Origin: Patescibacteria group bacterium UBA6220
GTDB taxonomy: Bacteria; Patescibacteriota; Minisyncoccia; Minisyncoccales; Minisyncoccaceae
Assembly: GCA_002421745.1 (NCBI GenBank)
Contig: DISC01000002.1
Coordinates: forward strand, 1-5,052
Direction of reading: 5' to 3'
DNA: 5,052 nucleotides
The notes below the pieces were generated by a model. That model ran no database searches. It was not told the origin of the DNA and was given only the letters and a program-made list of their open reading frames with translations. Below are positions 1 to 5,052 of the stretch, piece after piece. Numbering within the stretch: the first letter of the stretch is position 1; each line of letters opens with the position of its first letter. Position numbers and translations under genes: made by a program.

Positions 1-48
1 ATTTCAGGAGGTAGTAATCCAGCTGACTTAGGTTTTCATCAAAATTGA
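1..48 (+). CDS. Possible C-terminal tail of an upstream gene (partial)
   Basis: Frame 1 is open from the first base and reads ISGGSNPADLGFHQN before a TGA stop at 46-48. The residue mix is ordinary for a protein end, and the next 36 bases lead into a tRNA, so a gene ending here is plausible. Frames 2 and 3 also stop quickly, which makes the open frame over so few codons weak evidence. No family can be recognised. The stop codon overlaps the putative -35 box of the tRNA promoter. Confidence 0.3.
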   Translation: MSGGSNPADLGFHQN

Positions 49-73
49 CAATACATTCTTTTTATTATACCAT
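45..73 (+). promoter_or_regulatory. Sigma70-type promoter of the tRNA-Ser gene
   Basis: A perfect -35 box TTGACA lies at 45-50. After a 17-bp spacer comes TACCAT at 68-73, which matches TATAAT at four of six positions. Transcription would begin near position 80, a few bases before the mature tRNA at 84, so the placement fits a stable-RNA promoter. An alternative -10 (TATACC, 66-71) would give a 15-bp spacer. This is inferred from sequence only. Confidence 0.6.
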
Positions 74-83
74 TCCACCATAC

Positions 84-171
<88 letters not shown>

Positions 172-172
172 G

Positions 173-365
173 GCGGTGTGTATTTGAAAAAATCCGAACT
201 TTTTTGACGAAAATCCGGACTGCGAATTTTGATTGCCGCACTTCGCGTGACAAAGCAAAAAGGAAGGGGGTTGGGGGGGGAAGGAATTTTTGCCCGTCCT
301 CGCTTTCGCCGCTCCTTTTTTCGCTGTCGCAATTTTTCGTATTTCGCTTTGCGAAATGCGCCGCC
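173..365 (+). repeat. Left copy of a ~193-bp inverted repeat flanking the island
   Basis: This segment reappears as its reverse complement at 4632-4822. Bases 182-266 align without gaps to 4730-4814 with only three substitutions. Outward, GCGGTGTG (173-180) matches with one extra base on this side. Inward, similarity continues through a G-rich tract, a TTTTTGC block, CGCTTTCGCCGC and CGCAATTTTT to a terminal hairpin followed by GCGCCGC. Internal features are a tandem motif AAAATCCG[A/G]ACT at 189-200 and 210-221, and GCAAAAA (255-261) pairing with TTTTTGC (287-293) around the G-rich loop. It is clearly richer in GC than the neighbouring genes. Short open frames here shift between copies because of homopolymer length, so it is not coding. 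The remainder of this gene-free stretch, 366-430, is GC-rich on its left side and holds nothing else I recognise. Confidence 0.93.
338..360 (+). other. Terminal hairpin of the left repeat
   Basis: ATTTCGC (341-347) and GCGAAAT (351-357) pair perfectly around a TTT loop. The stem extends outward by CGT (338-340) against GCG (358-360) with one T-G wobble, giving 10 pairs. The right repeat has a hairpin at the equivalent place with different arm sequences. The wobble is tolerated only if this strand is the one folding as RNA, reading from the tRNA toward the operon. Function unknown. Confidence 0.75.
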
Positions 366-431
366 AAGAGGTGTTGCCCCTGTCCCGCCCGCCCATATGC
401 AAGCAACGATAAGGAACTCCCTAAAATTTGT

Positions 432-465
432 TTGTTTATTTTTATTAAATTTGGTATCATATAAT
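432..465 (+). promoter_or_regulatory. Candidate promoter of the R-M operon
   Basis: TTGTTT (432-437), a 17-bp spacer and TATCAT (455-460) form a sigma70-like pair. A perfect TATAAT overlaps at 460-465 but lacks a recognisable -35 at normal spacing. Either would start transcription about 30-40 bases before the first gene at 506. The region is strongly AT-rich, so chance matches are common. It sits between the left repeat and the first same-strand gene, where an operon promoter is expected. Confidence 0.4.
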
Positions 466-486
466 TGTATAGAATCATAGCAGAAC

Positions 487-505
487 AATTTAATGTTATT
501 AAATT
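487..505. promoter_or_regulatory. Perfect 8-bp inverted repeat abutting the regulator start: candidate operator
   Basis: AATTTAAT (487-494) and ATTAAATT (498-505) are exact reverse complements separated by GTT, and the right arm ends at the base before the ATG at 506. A dyad immediately before an XRE-type regulator gene is the expected layout for autoregulation, as with the C-boxes of restriction-modification controller genes. It does not contain the classical GACT/AGTC C-box core, and AT-rich sequence raises the chance of accidental dyads. No Shine-Dalgarno motif precedes the ATG, so a bound protein would cover the initiation region. Confidence 0.5.
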
Positions 506-718
506 ATGGAAAATAATCAAGAAAATAAGTTAGGAAAAAAGATAAAAGTCCTACGGCTAAAGTTTGAGCTTTTGCAAGACGAATTTGCTAGAAAAGCCGA
601 TATTCCCTACACAACACTAACCAAAATTGAAACTGGAGTAATCAAAAAGCCATCAGTTTTCGTTATGGCGAAGTTAGCCAAAACACTTAGTGTTTCAATA
701 GAAGATTTAATAAAATAG
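506..718 (+). CDS. XRE-family HTH regulator, probable R-M controller protein
   Basis: A 70-residue protein that is almost entirely one Cro/CI-type helix-turn-helix domain. Helix 1 is around residues 9-20, helix 2 around 22-31 (LLQDEFARKA), recognition helix around 34-43 (PYTTLTKIET), and the C-terminal helices run through VMAKLAKTLSVSIEDLIK. Size and pattern match stand-alone XRE repressors and the C proteins that time restriction enzyme expression after an R-M system enters a new cell. It is the first gene of the operon and ends four bases before the methyltransferase start, so it probably controls the whole unit through the dyad at 487-505. The ATG at 506 is chosen because it follows the dyad and leaves the complete domain. 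Assignment to the XRE fold is firm; the controller role is inferred from context. Confidence 0.88.
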   Translation: MENNQENKLGKKIKVLRLKFELLQDEFARKADIPYTTLTKIETGVIKKPSVFVMAKLAKTLSVSIEDLIK

Positions 719-722
719 AAAT

Positions 723-2132
723 ATGAATAGATCGCTATTAAGCAAGCAAGTTAATAAAGAAATGATTGATGAGTTAAAGAATGACACTCAATCCCTTTTG
801 TCTTTTTTACAAAATCAAAATGACGGAATAATTATTTATGTTTTAGAAAAGTTAGGTCGTTTAGAAAATGATTATAGTAGAGAGCCTTTATTGAATTTAC
901 TAAACAATCAAAACGAGAACATAAGAGCGTTATCGTTAAAAAATTTAGCAAAGATGTCTGATATTTCTTTACTTCCTGTTTTTGTAAAATATGCAAGTAA
1001 TGATGAAAGTACAGAAGTCAGACGAGAGTCCGTGTCTGCGATTGGCCGATTAAGAAATGAAAAAGCAATTCCAACCTTAATAAAATTTTTAACCGATAGC
1101 GATCCAAAAGTAGTAATGCAAGCCATTAGAGGATTGCTTATTTTCCAAAATAGACCAGAAGTAAAACAAGAGTTAAAAAAACTTCTCAATCACCCAAACG
1201 AATTGATAAAAGAAGTAATAAATAAAGAAATAAATGGTTTCAGTTATAAATCAAATAGTTCGCAGAAACATGATGAGTTCCCTCCCTTTTTGAGAAATAC
1301 AGTCGTACATGGCGATGTTCAGGAAGCATTAAAATATGTTCCGGACGAGTCAGTGCATTTGACTTTTACTTCACCGCCATATTACAACGCAAGAGATTAT
1401 TCAATTTATCAAAGTTATGAAGAATATCTGAATTTTCTGGAAAATGTTTTTAAGGAAGTTCATCGCGTTACCAAAGAAGGCAGATTTTTTGTCCTTAATA
1501 CTTCGCCAATTATTATTCCGAGAATAAGTAGAGCTCACGCTAGCAAAAGGTATCCAATACCCTACGATGTTCATCCATTGTTGGTAAAAATGGGTTGGGA
1601 ATTTATTGACGATATTGTCTGGGTTAAACCAGAGGCAAGCGTAAAAAATAGGAATGCGGGATTTTTACAACACAGAAAGCCGCTCGGCTATAAACCAAAT
1701 GCTGTTTCAGAAATGTTAATGGTTTATAGAAAGAAAACGGATAAATTGATTGATTGGAATATACATCAATATAATTGGGACAAAGTTAAAAAAAGTAAGG
1801 TTTTGGATAAATACGAAACAACAAATATTTGGAGAATTGACCCGACTTTTGATAGAGTGCATAGCGCTGTTTTTCCGATTGAGCTTTGCAATAGGGTAGT
1901 TAAATTTTATTCATTTGTTGGGGATTTAGTTTTTGATCCTTTCGCTGGTAGTGGTACACTTGGCCGAGCGGCGGTAAATTTAGATAGAAATTTCTTTTTG
2001 ACCGAAAAAGAGGCAAAATATATTAACCGGATTAAGGAGGAATTGTATAAAGGAAATAATTTATTTAATTCAAAAAATAATCAGCCTAATTTTGTTGATA
2101 TAAAAACATTTATTTCTTTATCAAAAATATGA
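723..2132 (+). CDS. HEAT-repeat/DNA methyltransferase fusion (beta class, probable N4-cytosine)
   Basis: A 469-residue protein with two parts. Residues about 20-170 form four or five HEAT-like helical repeats with the pattern 'xxLLxLLxxxxxxVRxxAxxxLxxL', for example IPTLIKFLTDSDPKVVMQAI around 116-135. Residues about 190-440 are an AdoMet-dependent DNA methyltransferase: catalytic motif IV TSPPYY at 216-221, WVKP at 300-303, and the AdoMet-binding motif I DPFAGSGT at 405-412. Motif IV before motif I defines the beta class, with the target recognition region probably between about 305 and 380. The S-P-P-Y form is typical of N4-cytosine enzymes, although N6-adenine cannot be excluded. It is the protective partner of the nuclease encoded next, whose ATG overlaps this stop codon. 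It would act on chromosomal DNA in the cytoplasm. The HEAT extension is not part of the core methyltransferase fold and may mediate DNA or partner binding. The start has no Shine-Dalgarno motif. Confidence 0.93.
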   Translation: MNRSLLSKQVNKEMIDELKNDTQSLLSFLQNQNDGIIIYVLEKLGRLENDYSREPLLNLLNNQNENIRALSLKNLAKMSDISLLPVFVKYASNDESTEVRRESVSAIGRLRNEKAIPTLIKFLTDSDPKVVMQAIRGLLIFQNRPEVKQELKKLLNHPNELIKEVINKEINGFSYKSNSSQKHDEFPPFLRNTVVHGDVQEALKYVPDESVHLTFTSPPYYNARDYSIYQSYEEYLNFLENVFKEVHRVTKEGRFFVLNTSPIIIPRISRAHASKRYPIPYDVHPLLVKMGWEFIDDIVWVKPEASVKNRNAGFLQHRKPLGYKPNAVSEMLMVYRKKTDKLIDWNIHQYNWDKVKKSKVLDKYETTNIWRIDPTFDRVHSAVFPIELCNRVVKFYSFVGDLVFDPFAGSGTLGRAAVNLDRNFFLTEKEAKYINRIKEELYKGNNLFNSKNNQPNFVDIKTFISLSKI

Positions 2133-3043
2133 CAATAACAGAACAAGTAGCAAAAAATATTATTAAAAAATTATTGAGGGGTGAGGATTACCGAATTGAG
2201 GTGGTTACTTTAATCAACGCAGAATTTTTGCAGTTTGCGATTGATTTTTCCAAGAAAATTGTTGACGCAAAACTTAAAAATAAAAACATAACTGTTGATT
2301 GGTACAAAAAGGAATTTTTGAATCCAAATTTGCCAGCTAGAGATATTGCTATAAATTCGGGATTAAACAAAAAGACAATTCACAATATGTTTAATTCCTC
2401 TACTAAAGAAATTGTGATTGACGCGTCAAATGAACATTATAACGCGCTTTATGAGGCAATTAAAAATCTTGTTGATACCGAACATGATTTGGAACTTACC
2501 TTAACAATAAAATTTAAAGGTGTTAGCGTTGATTTGAATGTAGGCGAGAGTTTAATTGTCATAAATACTCTTGCCGTAAAAAGAGCAGAATTAAGAGGTG
2601 GGCTTTGGAGTACCGCAGGCAAGAGAGTTGAGAAGCCCTTAATGCAAACTTTATGCGGATTATATGGCGTTCCAAGTAAAAATTATGCTCTTAAAATAAA
2701 AGGCAAAGTTATTGGGGAAGATGATTTTGAAAGGGAAATTGATTTTTATTTAGTTGATGGTAAAAATCAGCACAAATGCGAGGTTAAATTGATGGGTCGC
2801 GGTAATCCAGAAAGTGCCGACACAGTTATAGCTAGAGATAGCAAGGTTTTTGTGGCCGATAAACTTTCAGATACCAACAAAAAACAATTAAATAGCCGAA
2901 AGGTTGAATGGGTTGAATTAAGAAGCGACGGAGGATTTAAAAGATTTGAAACTGTTTTGGACCATTTGAAAATTCCGCACGAAAAATTACCGGAAAATAT
3001 TGATAAAAAATTAGAGATCGTTTTTAAAGAAATTTTTAAATAA
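2129..3043 (+). CDS. Type II restriction endonuclease, PD-(D/E)XK fold, CfrBI-like
   Basis: A 304-residue protein. Its C-terminal half carries a PD-(D/E)XK nuclease signature: Asp205 in EREIDFYLVDG, then Glu218 and Lys220 in CEVKLMGRGNPESAD, with R-G-G-L-W-S-T-A-G-K around 156-165 and EKPLM at 168-172. The N-terminal GEDYR...INAEFLQFAIDF pattern, the middle segment LPARDIAINSGLNKKTIHNM (68-87, HTH-like) and the GNPESAD stretch recall the CfrBI restriction endonuclease family; this is from memory of the family and was not searched. Its ATG overlaps the methyltransferase TGA (ATGA), implying coupled translation, which fits a matched R-M pair. It would cut unmodified invading DNA. If it is truly CfrBI-like the target could resemble CCWWGG, but specificity cannot be read from sequence. 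No catalytic residue looks missing. Confidence 0.85.
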   Translation: MTITEQVAKNIIKKLLRGEDYRIEVVTLINAEFLQFAIDFSKKIVDAKLKNKNITVDWYKKEFLNPNLPARDIAINSGLNKKTIHNMFNSSTKEIVIDASNEHYNALYEAIKNLVDTEHDLELTLTIKFKGVSVDLNVGESLIVINTLAVKRAELRGGLWSTAGKRVEKPLMQTLCGLYGVPSKNYALKIKGKVIGEDDFEREIDFYLVDGKNQHKCEVKLMGRGNPESADTVIARDSKVFVADKLSDTNKKQLNSRKVEWVELRSDGGFKRFETVLDHLKIPHEKLPENIDKKLEIVFKEIFK

Positions 3044-3049
3044 AAAATT

Positions 3050-4078
3050 ATGACAAAAATTGACTTAATTAAAAAAATAGAAGAAAAAAGAAATTCAAAG
3101 GTTATCGCTTATTTAACAAGCGATAGACCGGGACCATTAAACGCAAGAATAGCGGGTGATATTATTCCTATAATCAGCCAGCAATTACGGAAAATTGGGA
3201 AAGTAGAAAATATTGACTTGTTTCTTTTCAGTCAGGGTGGCGACACTATGGTTCCATGGAGATTAGTTTCTATGATACGGGAATATTGTGATAAGTTTTC
3301 GGTTCTAATTCCGTATAAAGCACATAGTTCAGCAACAATGATTTCTTTGGGTGCTGATGAAATTGTGATGACCGATCTTTCAGAAATATCACCAATAGAC
3401 CCTTCAACGGCAAATGTTTTTAATCCAGCCGACCCTCAAAATCCTCAAAATAAAATTCCAATATCCGTTGAGGATGTCATGGCTTATTTTGACTTGGCAA
3501 AAAATAAATTTGGCATAAAAAGCGATGAGGATTTAACAAAAATTTTTAACAAGTTCGTTGAATCAAATCCCCAAATACACCCTTTATCATTAGGGAACAT
3601 TAACAGAACACACAATTTAATCAGAATACTTGCCAAAAGATTGCTAAAAAGTCAAAATTCACCAATGAAAGATGAGGTTATAGAAAAAATAGTTGATGAC
3701 CTTACAGAAAAATTATATTCACATCAGTATTACATTGGCAGAAAAGAAGCTAAAAATGATTTGAAAATAGAGACAGTTCAATTTGCAGACAAAGAATTGT
3801 CCGGCTTATTAAGCGATTTGTACGAAGAATATAAGAAAGAAATGGGTTTGAATATAAATACTTGGAATCCAGAAGCCGAGCTTGGAGAAAATGCTGTCCA
3901 AAACAGAAAGGATTATAAAATTGCTTATATTGAAAGCAAAGACCTATCAAATTATTTTCAGCTTTCAATTGAATATAAAAAGCAACAAGTTAATATAACT
4001 CAACAAACACCGCAAGGACCAATCCAAATTCCGCAAGAACAGGTTGGTTTTAGAATTTTTGGTCAAGGGTGGAAATAA
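3050..4078 (+). CDS. SDH-family Clp-fold serine protease
   Basis: A 342-residue protein whose first ~235 residues match the Ser-Asp-His (SDH) proteinase family, which has the Clp/crotonase-type fold. Visible landmarks are FSQGGDT at 60-66 (glycine-rich oxyanion segment), KAHSSATMISLGADEI at 90-105 with Ser93 the likely nucleophile, SPIDP at 114-118 with Asp117, and SHQYYIGRKEAK at 224-235 with His225 in the family's H-x-x-x-I-x-R-x-x-A context. The remaining ~105 residues are a less familiar extension ending in a Gln/Pro-rich stretch (about 311-331). There is no signal peptide or clear membrane helix, so it is probably cytoplasmic, perhaps at the membrane given its neighbour. It starts six bases after the nuclease stop and lies seven before the membrane-protein gene, so all are probably cotranscribed. 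Its substrate is unknown. Family call is confident; a defence role is inference. Confidence 0.82.
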   Translation: MTKIDLIKKIEEKRNSKVIAYLTSDRPGPLNARIAGDIIPIISQQLRKIGKVENIDLFLFSQGGDTMVPWRLVSMIREYCDKFSVLIPYKAHSSATMISLGADEIVMTDLSEISPIDPSTANVFNPADPQNPQNKIPISVEDVMAYFDLAKNKFGIKSDEDLTKIFNKFVESNPQIHPLSLGNINRTHNLIRILAKRLLKSQNSPMKDEVIEKIVDDLTEKLYSHQYYIGRKEAKNDLKIETVQFADKELSGLLSDLYEEYKKEMGLNINTWNPEAELGENAVQNRKDYKIAYIESKDLSNYFQLSIEYKKQQVNITQQTPQGPIQIPQEQVGFRIFGQGWK

Positions 4079-4085
4079 TAATATT

Positions 4086-4622
4086 ATGCAAGAAATTATT
4101 CTGAGATATTTAGAAGTAGGAGGAATTGTAAGTGCCGCAATTGGAGCATTAATTTTTGGTTGGAAACAATTTGAAATAAATAAAAGGCTTAAAGAATTAC
4201 AAGATTATGTAGCGATTTCTATTATTCCGAAAGAAAATCTTAGGTTGCAGATTATGAATGTTGGAAAAATAAATTTGTATATTCACAAATGGGAAGTTGG
4301 CAGATTAAACGAAAATTACGAGAAAGCAGTTCTGATTCCAGCTGGAGCTGATTCATTTATTCTAATTGGTTTACAGGGCTTGGTAATAGGAGAATATAAT
4401 TTCAAAATGTATATTACAGACGAAAAAGACGAAAAATATATTTCAACAGGTAAGGTTTTTATTGATCCAGTTTCAATAAGCCAACAACCGCTTTCTATCA
4501 TAAGTCCTATAGCTACAGGAGAAATGCAAGAACAACCAAATCAAGGACAGATTCAAACAATTGTTAAAGTAGATTTAAGGGCTTTTTCATACAAAACAGA
4601 GAAATATAATTGGAAATTATAA
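4086..4622 (+). CDS. Single-pass membrane protein of unknown function
   Basis: A 178-residue protein with one hydrophobic N-terminal helix at about 10-26 (EVGGIVSAAIGALIFGW), followed by a charged helix (about 27-40, K/R-rich). The rest is mostly beta-rich, with alternating hydrophobic strands suggesting an Ig-like sandwich, and contains a Gln-rich stretch (about 147-157). Positive residues right after the membrane helix favour a cytoplasmic C-terminal domain. I do not recognise a family. The ATG at 4086 is preferred over an upstream in-frame ATG at 4044 because the latter lies inside the protease gene; GGGTGGA at 4067-4073 is a modest Shine-Dalgarno candidate about 12 bases upstream. It is the last gene of the operon and may anchor or assist the protease encoded before it. 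Confidence 0.78.
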   Translation: MQEIILRYLEVGGIVSAAIGALIFGWKQFEINKRLKELQDYVAISIIPKENLRLQIMNVGKINLYIHKWEVGRLNENYEKAVLIPAGADSFILIGLQGLVIGEYNFKMYITDEKDEKYISTGKVFIDPVSISQQPLSIISPIATGEMQEQPNQGQIQTIVKVDLRAFSYKTEKYNWKL

Positions 4623-4635
4623 AATTTATAAGCGG

Positions 4636-4656
4636 CGCGCCAATTTCATTGGCACA
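4636..4656 (-). other. Terminal hairpin of the right repeat
   Basis: GCCAAT (4639-4644) and ATTGGC (4648-4653) pair perfectly around TTC. On the minus strand the stem can extend by TGT against GCG with two T-G wobbles and one G-C pair, parallel to the extension in the left copy. The arms share no sequence with the left hairpin, yet the flanking bases do, so the stem is conserved as a shape. Confidence 0.7.
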
Positions 4657-4774
4657 AAAAATTGCGGCGGCAAAAAAAAGAAGCGGCGAAAGCGAGGGCG
4701 GGCAAAAATTTCTCCCCCCCCCCAACTCTCTTCCTTTTTGCTTTGCCACGCGAAGCGCGGCAATCAAAATTCGT

Positions 4775-4809
4775 AGTCCGGATTTTCGTCAAAAAAGTTC
4801 GGATTTTTT
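4775..4809 (+). terminator. Weak Rho-independent-like terminator inside the right repeat
   Basis: AGTCCG (4775-4780) can pair with CGGATT (4800-4805), including one G-T wobble, around a 19-base loop, and the T-run at 4804-4809 follows. It is placed to stop transcripts leaving the operon before the next gene. The stem is short and the loop long, so activity is uncertain. In the left copy the same structure faces the tRNA on the minus strand. Confidence 0.3.
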
Positions 4810-4865
4810 CAAATCACACTGCTTTAGTCATATGCATATATAAGATTAATTATTACTTAAAAACT

Positions 4866-5052
4866 ATGTTAAAATATTTAAATCATGGTATATCTACACC
4901 CATAGCAATTGGGATTGTTGTTGTTTTGGTTGTTATAGTCGGTGGAGGAATTTTAGCTTATCAACATTATTATATTGCAGAATCGGAAGATAAACTTACC
5001 TTGGAAGAAATTACTCAAAGATTATCAGAGTGTGAAAATATACAAGACTATT
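4866..5052 (+). CDS. N-terminus of a membrane-anchored protein (partial)
   Basis: An open frame begins at ATG 4866 and runs off the window after 62 complete codons. It starts MLKYLNHGISTPIAIGI, followed by a strongly hydrophobic helix (about residues 12-31, rich in Val, Ile and Gly) and then a charged region with ESEDKLTLEEITQRL. This 'short basic start, STPIAI, single helix, soluble domain' layout is common in secreted or anchored hypothetical proteins of Candidate Phyla Radiation bacteria, from family memory. The C-terminal domain is missing, so function is unknown. There is no Shine-Dalgarno motif. It lies just outside the right repeat and is probably a resident chromosomal gene rather than part of the island. 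Confidence 0.75.
   Translation, partial: MLKYLNHGISTPIAIGIVVVLVVIVGGGILAYQHYYIAESEDKLTLEEITQRLSECENIQDY

Larger units (their letters stand above)
4632..4822 (-). repeat. Right copy of the inverted repeat flanking the island
   Basis: The reverse complement of this segment aligns with 173-365. The outer 85 bases (4730-4814) are gap-free with three substitutions, and the similarity continues outward through CACACTGC to 4822. The C-run here is 10 (4714-4723) against a G-run of 8 in the left copy, and the tract containing it differs by one base in length. The inner end carries a hairpin at the same relative position as in the left copy but with different sequence, followed (on the minus strand) by the shared GCGCCGC. 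The motif pair AAAATCCG[A/G]ACT occurs on the minus strand at 4796-4807 and 4775-4786. It begins ten bases after the last operon gene. The short open frames seen in it are not conserved between copies. Confidence 0.93.

Noticed and set aside
2034..2045. Strong Shine-Dalgarno-like AAGGAGG inside the methyltransferase gene
   Set aside because: The only nearby start is an in-frame TTG near the methyltransferase C-terminus, which would give a peptide with no domain; it encodes the Lys-Glu-rich end of the protein.
2126..2138. Possible recoding of UGA (as glycine in some Candidate Phyla Radiation lineages), because the methyltransferase stop is TGA followed two codons later by TAA
   Set aside because: No in-frame TGA appears inside any of the five complete genes, and the ATGA overlap with the nuclease start explains the TGA as a normal stop.
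908..3968. Minus-strand open frames within the methyltransferase, nuclease and protease genes
   Set aside because: Each is a shadow of a well-supported plus-strand gene with clear motifs, and none has a recognisable domain.
4605..4621. TATAATT-GGA-AATTATA hairpin over the stop codon of the last operon gene
   Set aside because: The stem is made only of A and T, there is no following T-run, and such dyads are expected in sequence this AT-rich.
173..4822. CRISPR array or toxin-antitoxin interpretation of the repeats and the small regulator
   Set aside because: There are only two inverted copies and no regular spacers, and the gene after the regulator is a methyltransferase rather than a toxin.
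394..4836. CATATGCA at 394-401 and again at 4829-4836, a possible target-site duplication of the island
   Set aside because: The left copy lies inside the left repeat's inner boundary while the right copy lies outside the right repeat, so they do not bracket a single insertion; the motif is also short and part of an AT palindrome.
4564..4843. Open frames on both strands in the right repeat, including a product starting MIAALRV like one in the left repeat
   Set aside because: The similarity comes from the inverted repeat itself; after the C-run the reading frames diverge, which shows no selection for protein.

Overview
The window looks like an AT-rich bacterial chromosome segment. The best guess is a member of the Candidate Phyla Radiation (Patescibacteria). 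This is inferred from the composition, the general lack of Shine-Dalgarno motifs before start codons, and the cut-off gene at the right end, which begins with the 'GISTPIAI' plus hydrophobic-helix N-terminus common in that group. The genetic code appears standard: no in-frame TGA occurs in roughly 1,300 codons of the long genes, and one gene ends in TGA.

Layout from left to right: a possible 15-codon C-terminal tail of an upstream gene (1-48); a promoter and an intact tRNA-Ser(UGA) with encoded CCA (84-171); a GC-richer repeat of about 193 bp (173-365) that starts one base after the tRNA; an AT-rich promoter/operator region (about 430-505); five same-strand, tightly packed genes (506-4622); a second copy of the repeat in inverted orientation (4632-4822); and the start of an unrelated membrane-anchored protein gene (4866 onward, cut by the window end).

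The five genes form one probable operon centred on a type II restriction-modification system. They encode a 70-aa XRE-type regulator that resembles R-M controller proteins, a 469-aa HEAT-repeat/beta-class (TSPPY) DNA methyltransferase fusion, a 304-aa PD-(D/E)XK restriction endonuclease that resembles the CfrBI family and overlaps the methyltransferase gene by ATGA, a 342-aa SDH-type Clp-fold serine protease, and a 178-aa protein with one N-terminal membrane helix. The first three make a regulated R-M module. The last two are not standard R-M components and may be an additional, protease-based defence or housekeeping module.

The most unusual feature is the flanking pair of inverted repeats. 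The copies are nearly identical over their outer 85 bp, contain a G/C homopolymer tract of different length, and end on the inner side in hairpins at the same position but with unrelated sequences. That conserved shape without conserved sequence suggests a structured mobile repeat or RNA. Together the repeats bracket the island like the ends of a cassette, but no transposase or integrase gene is visible.
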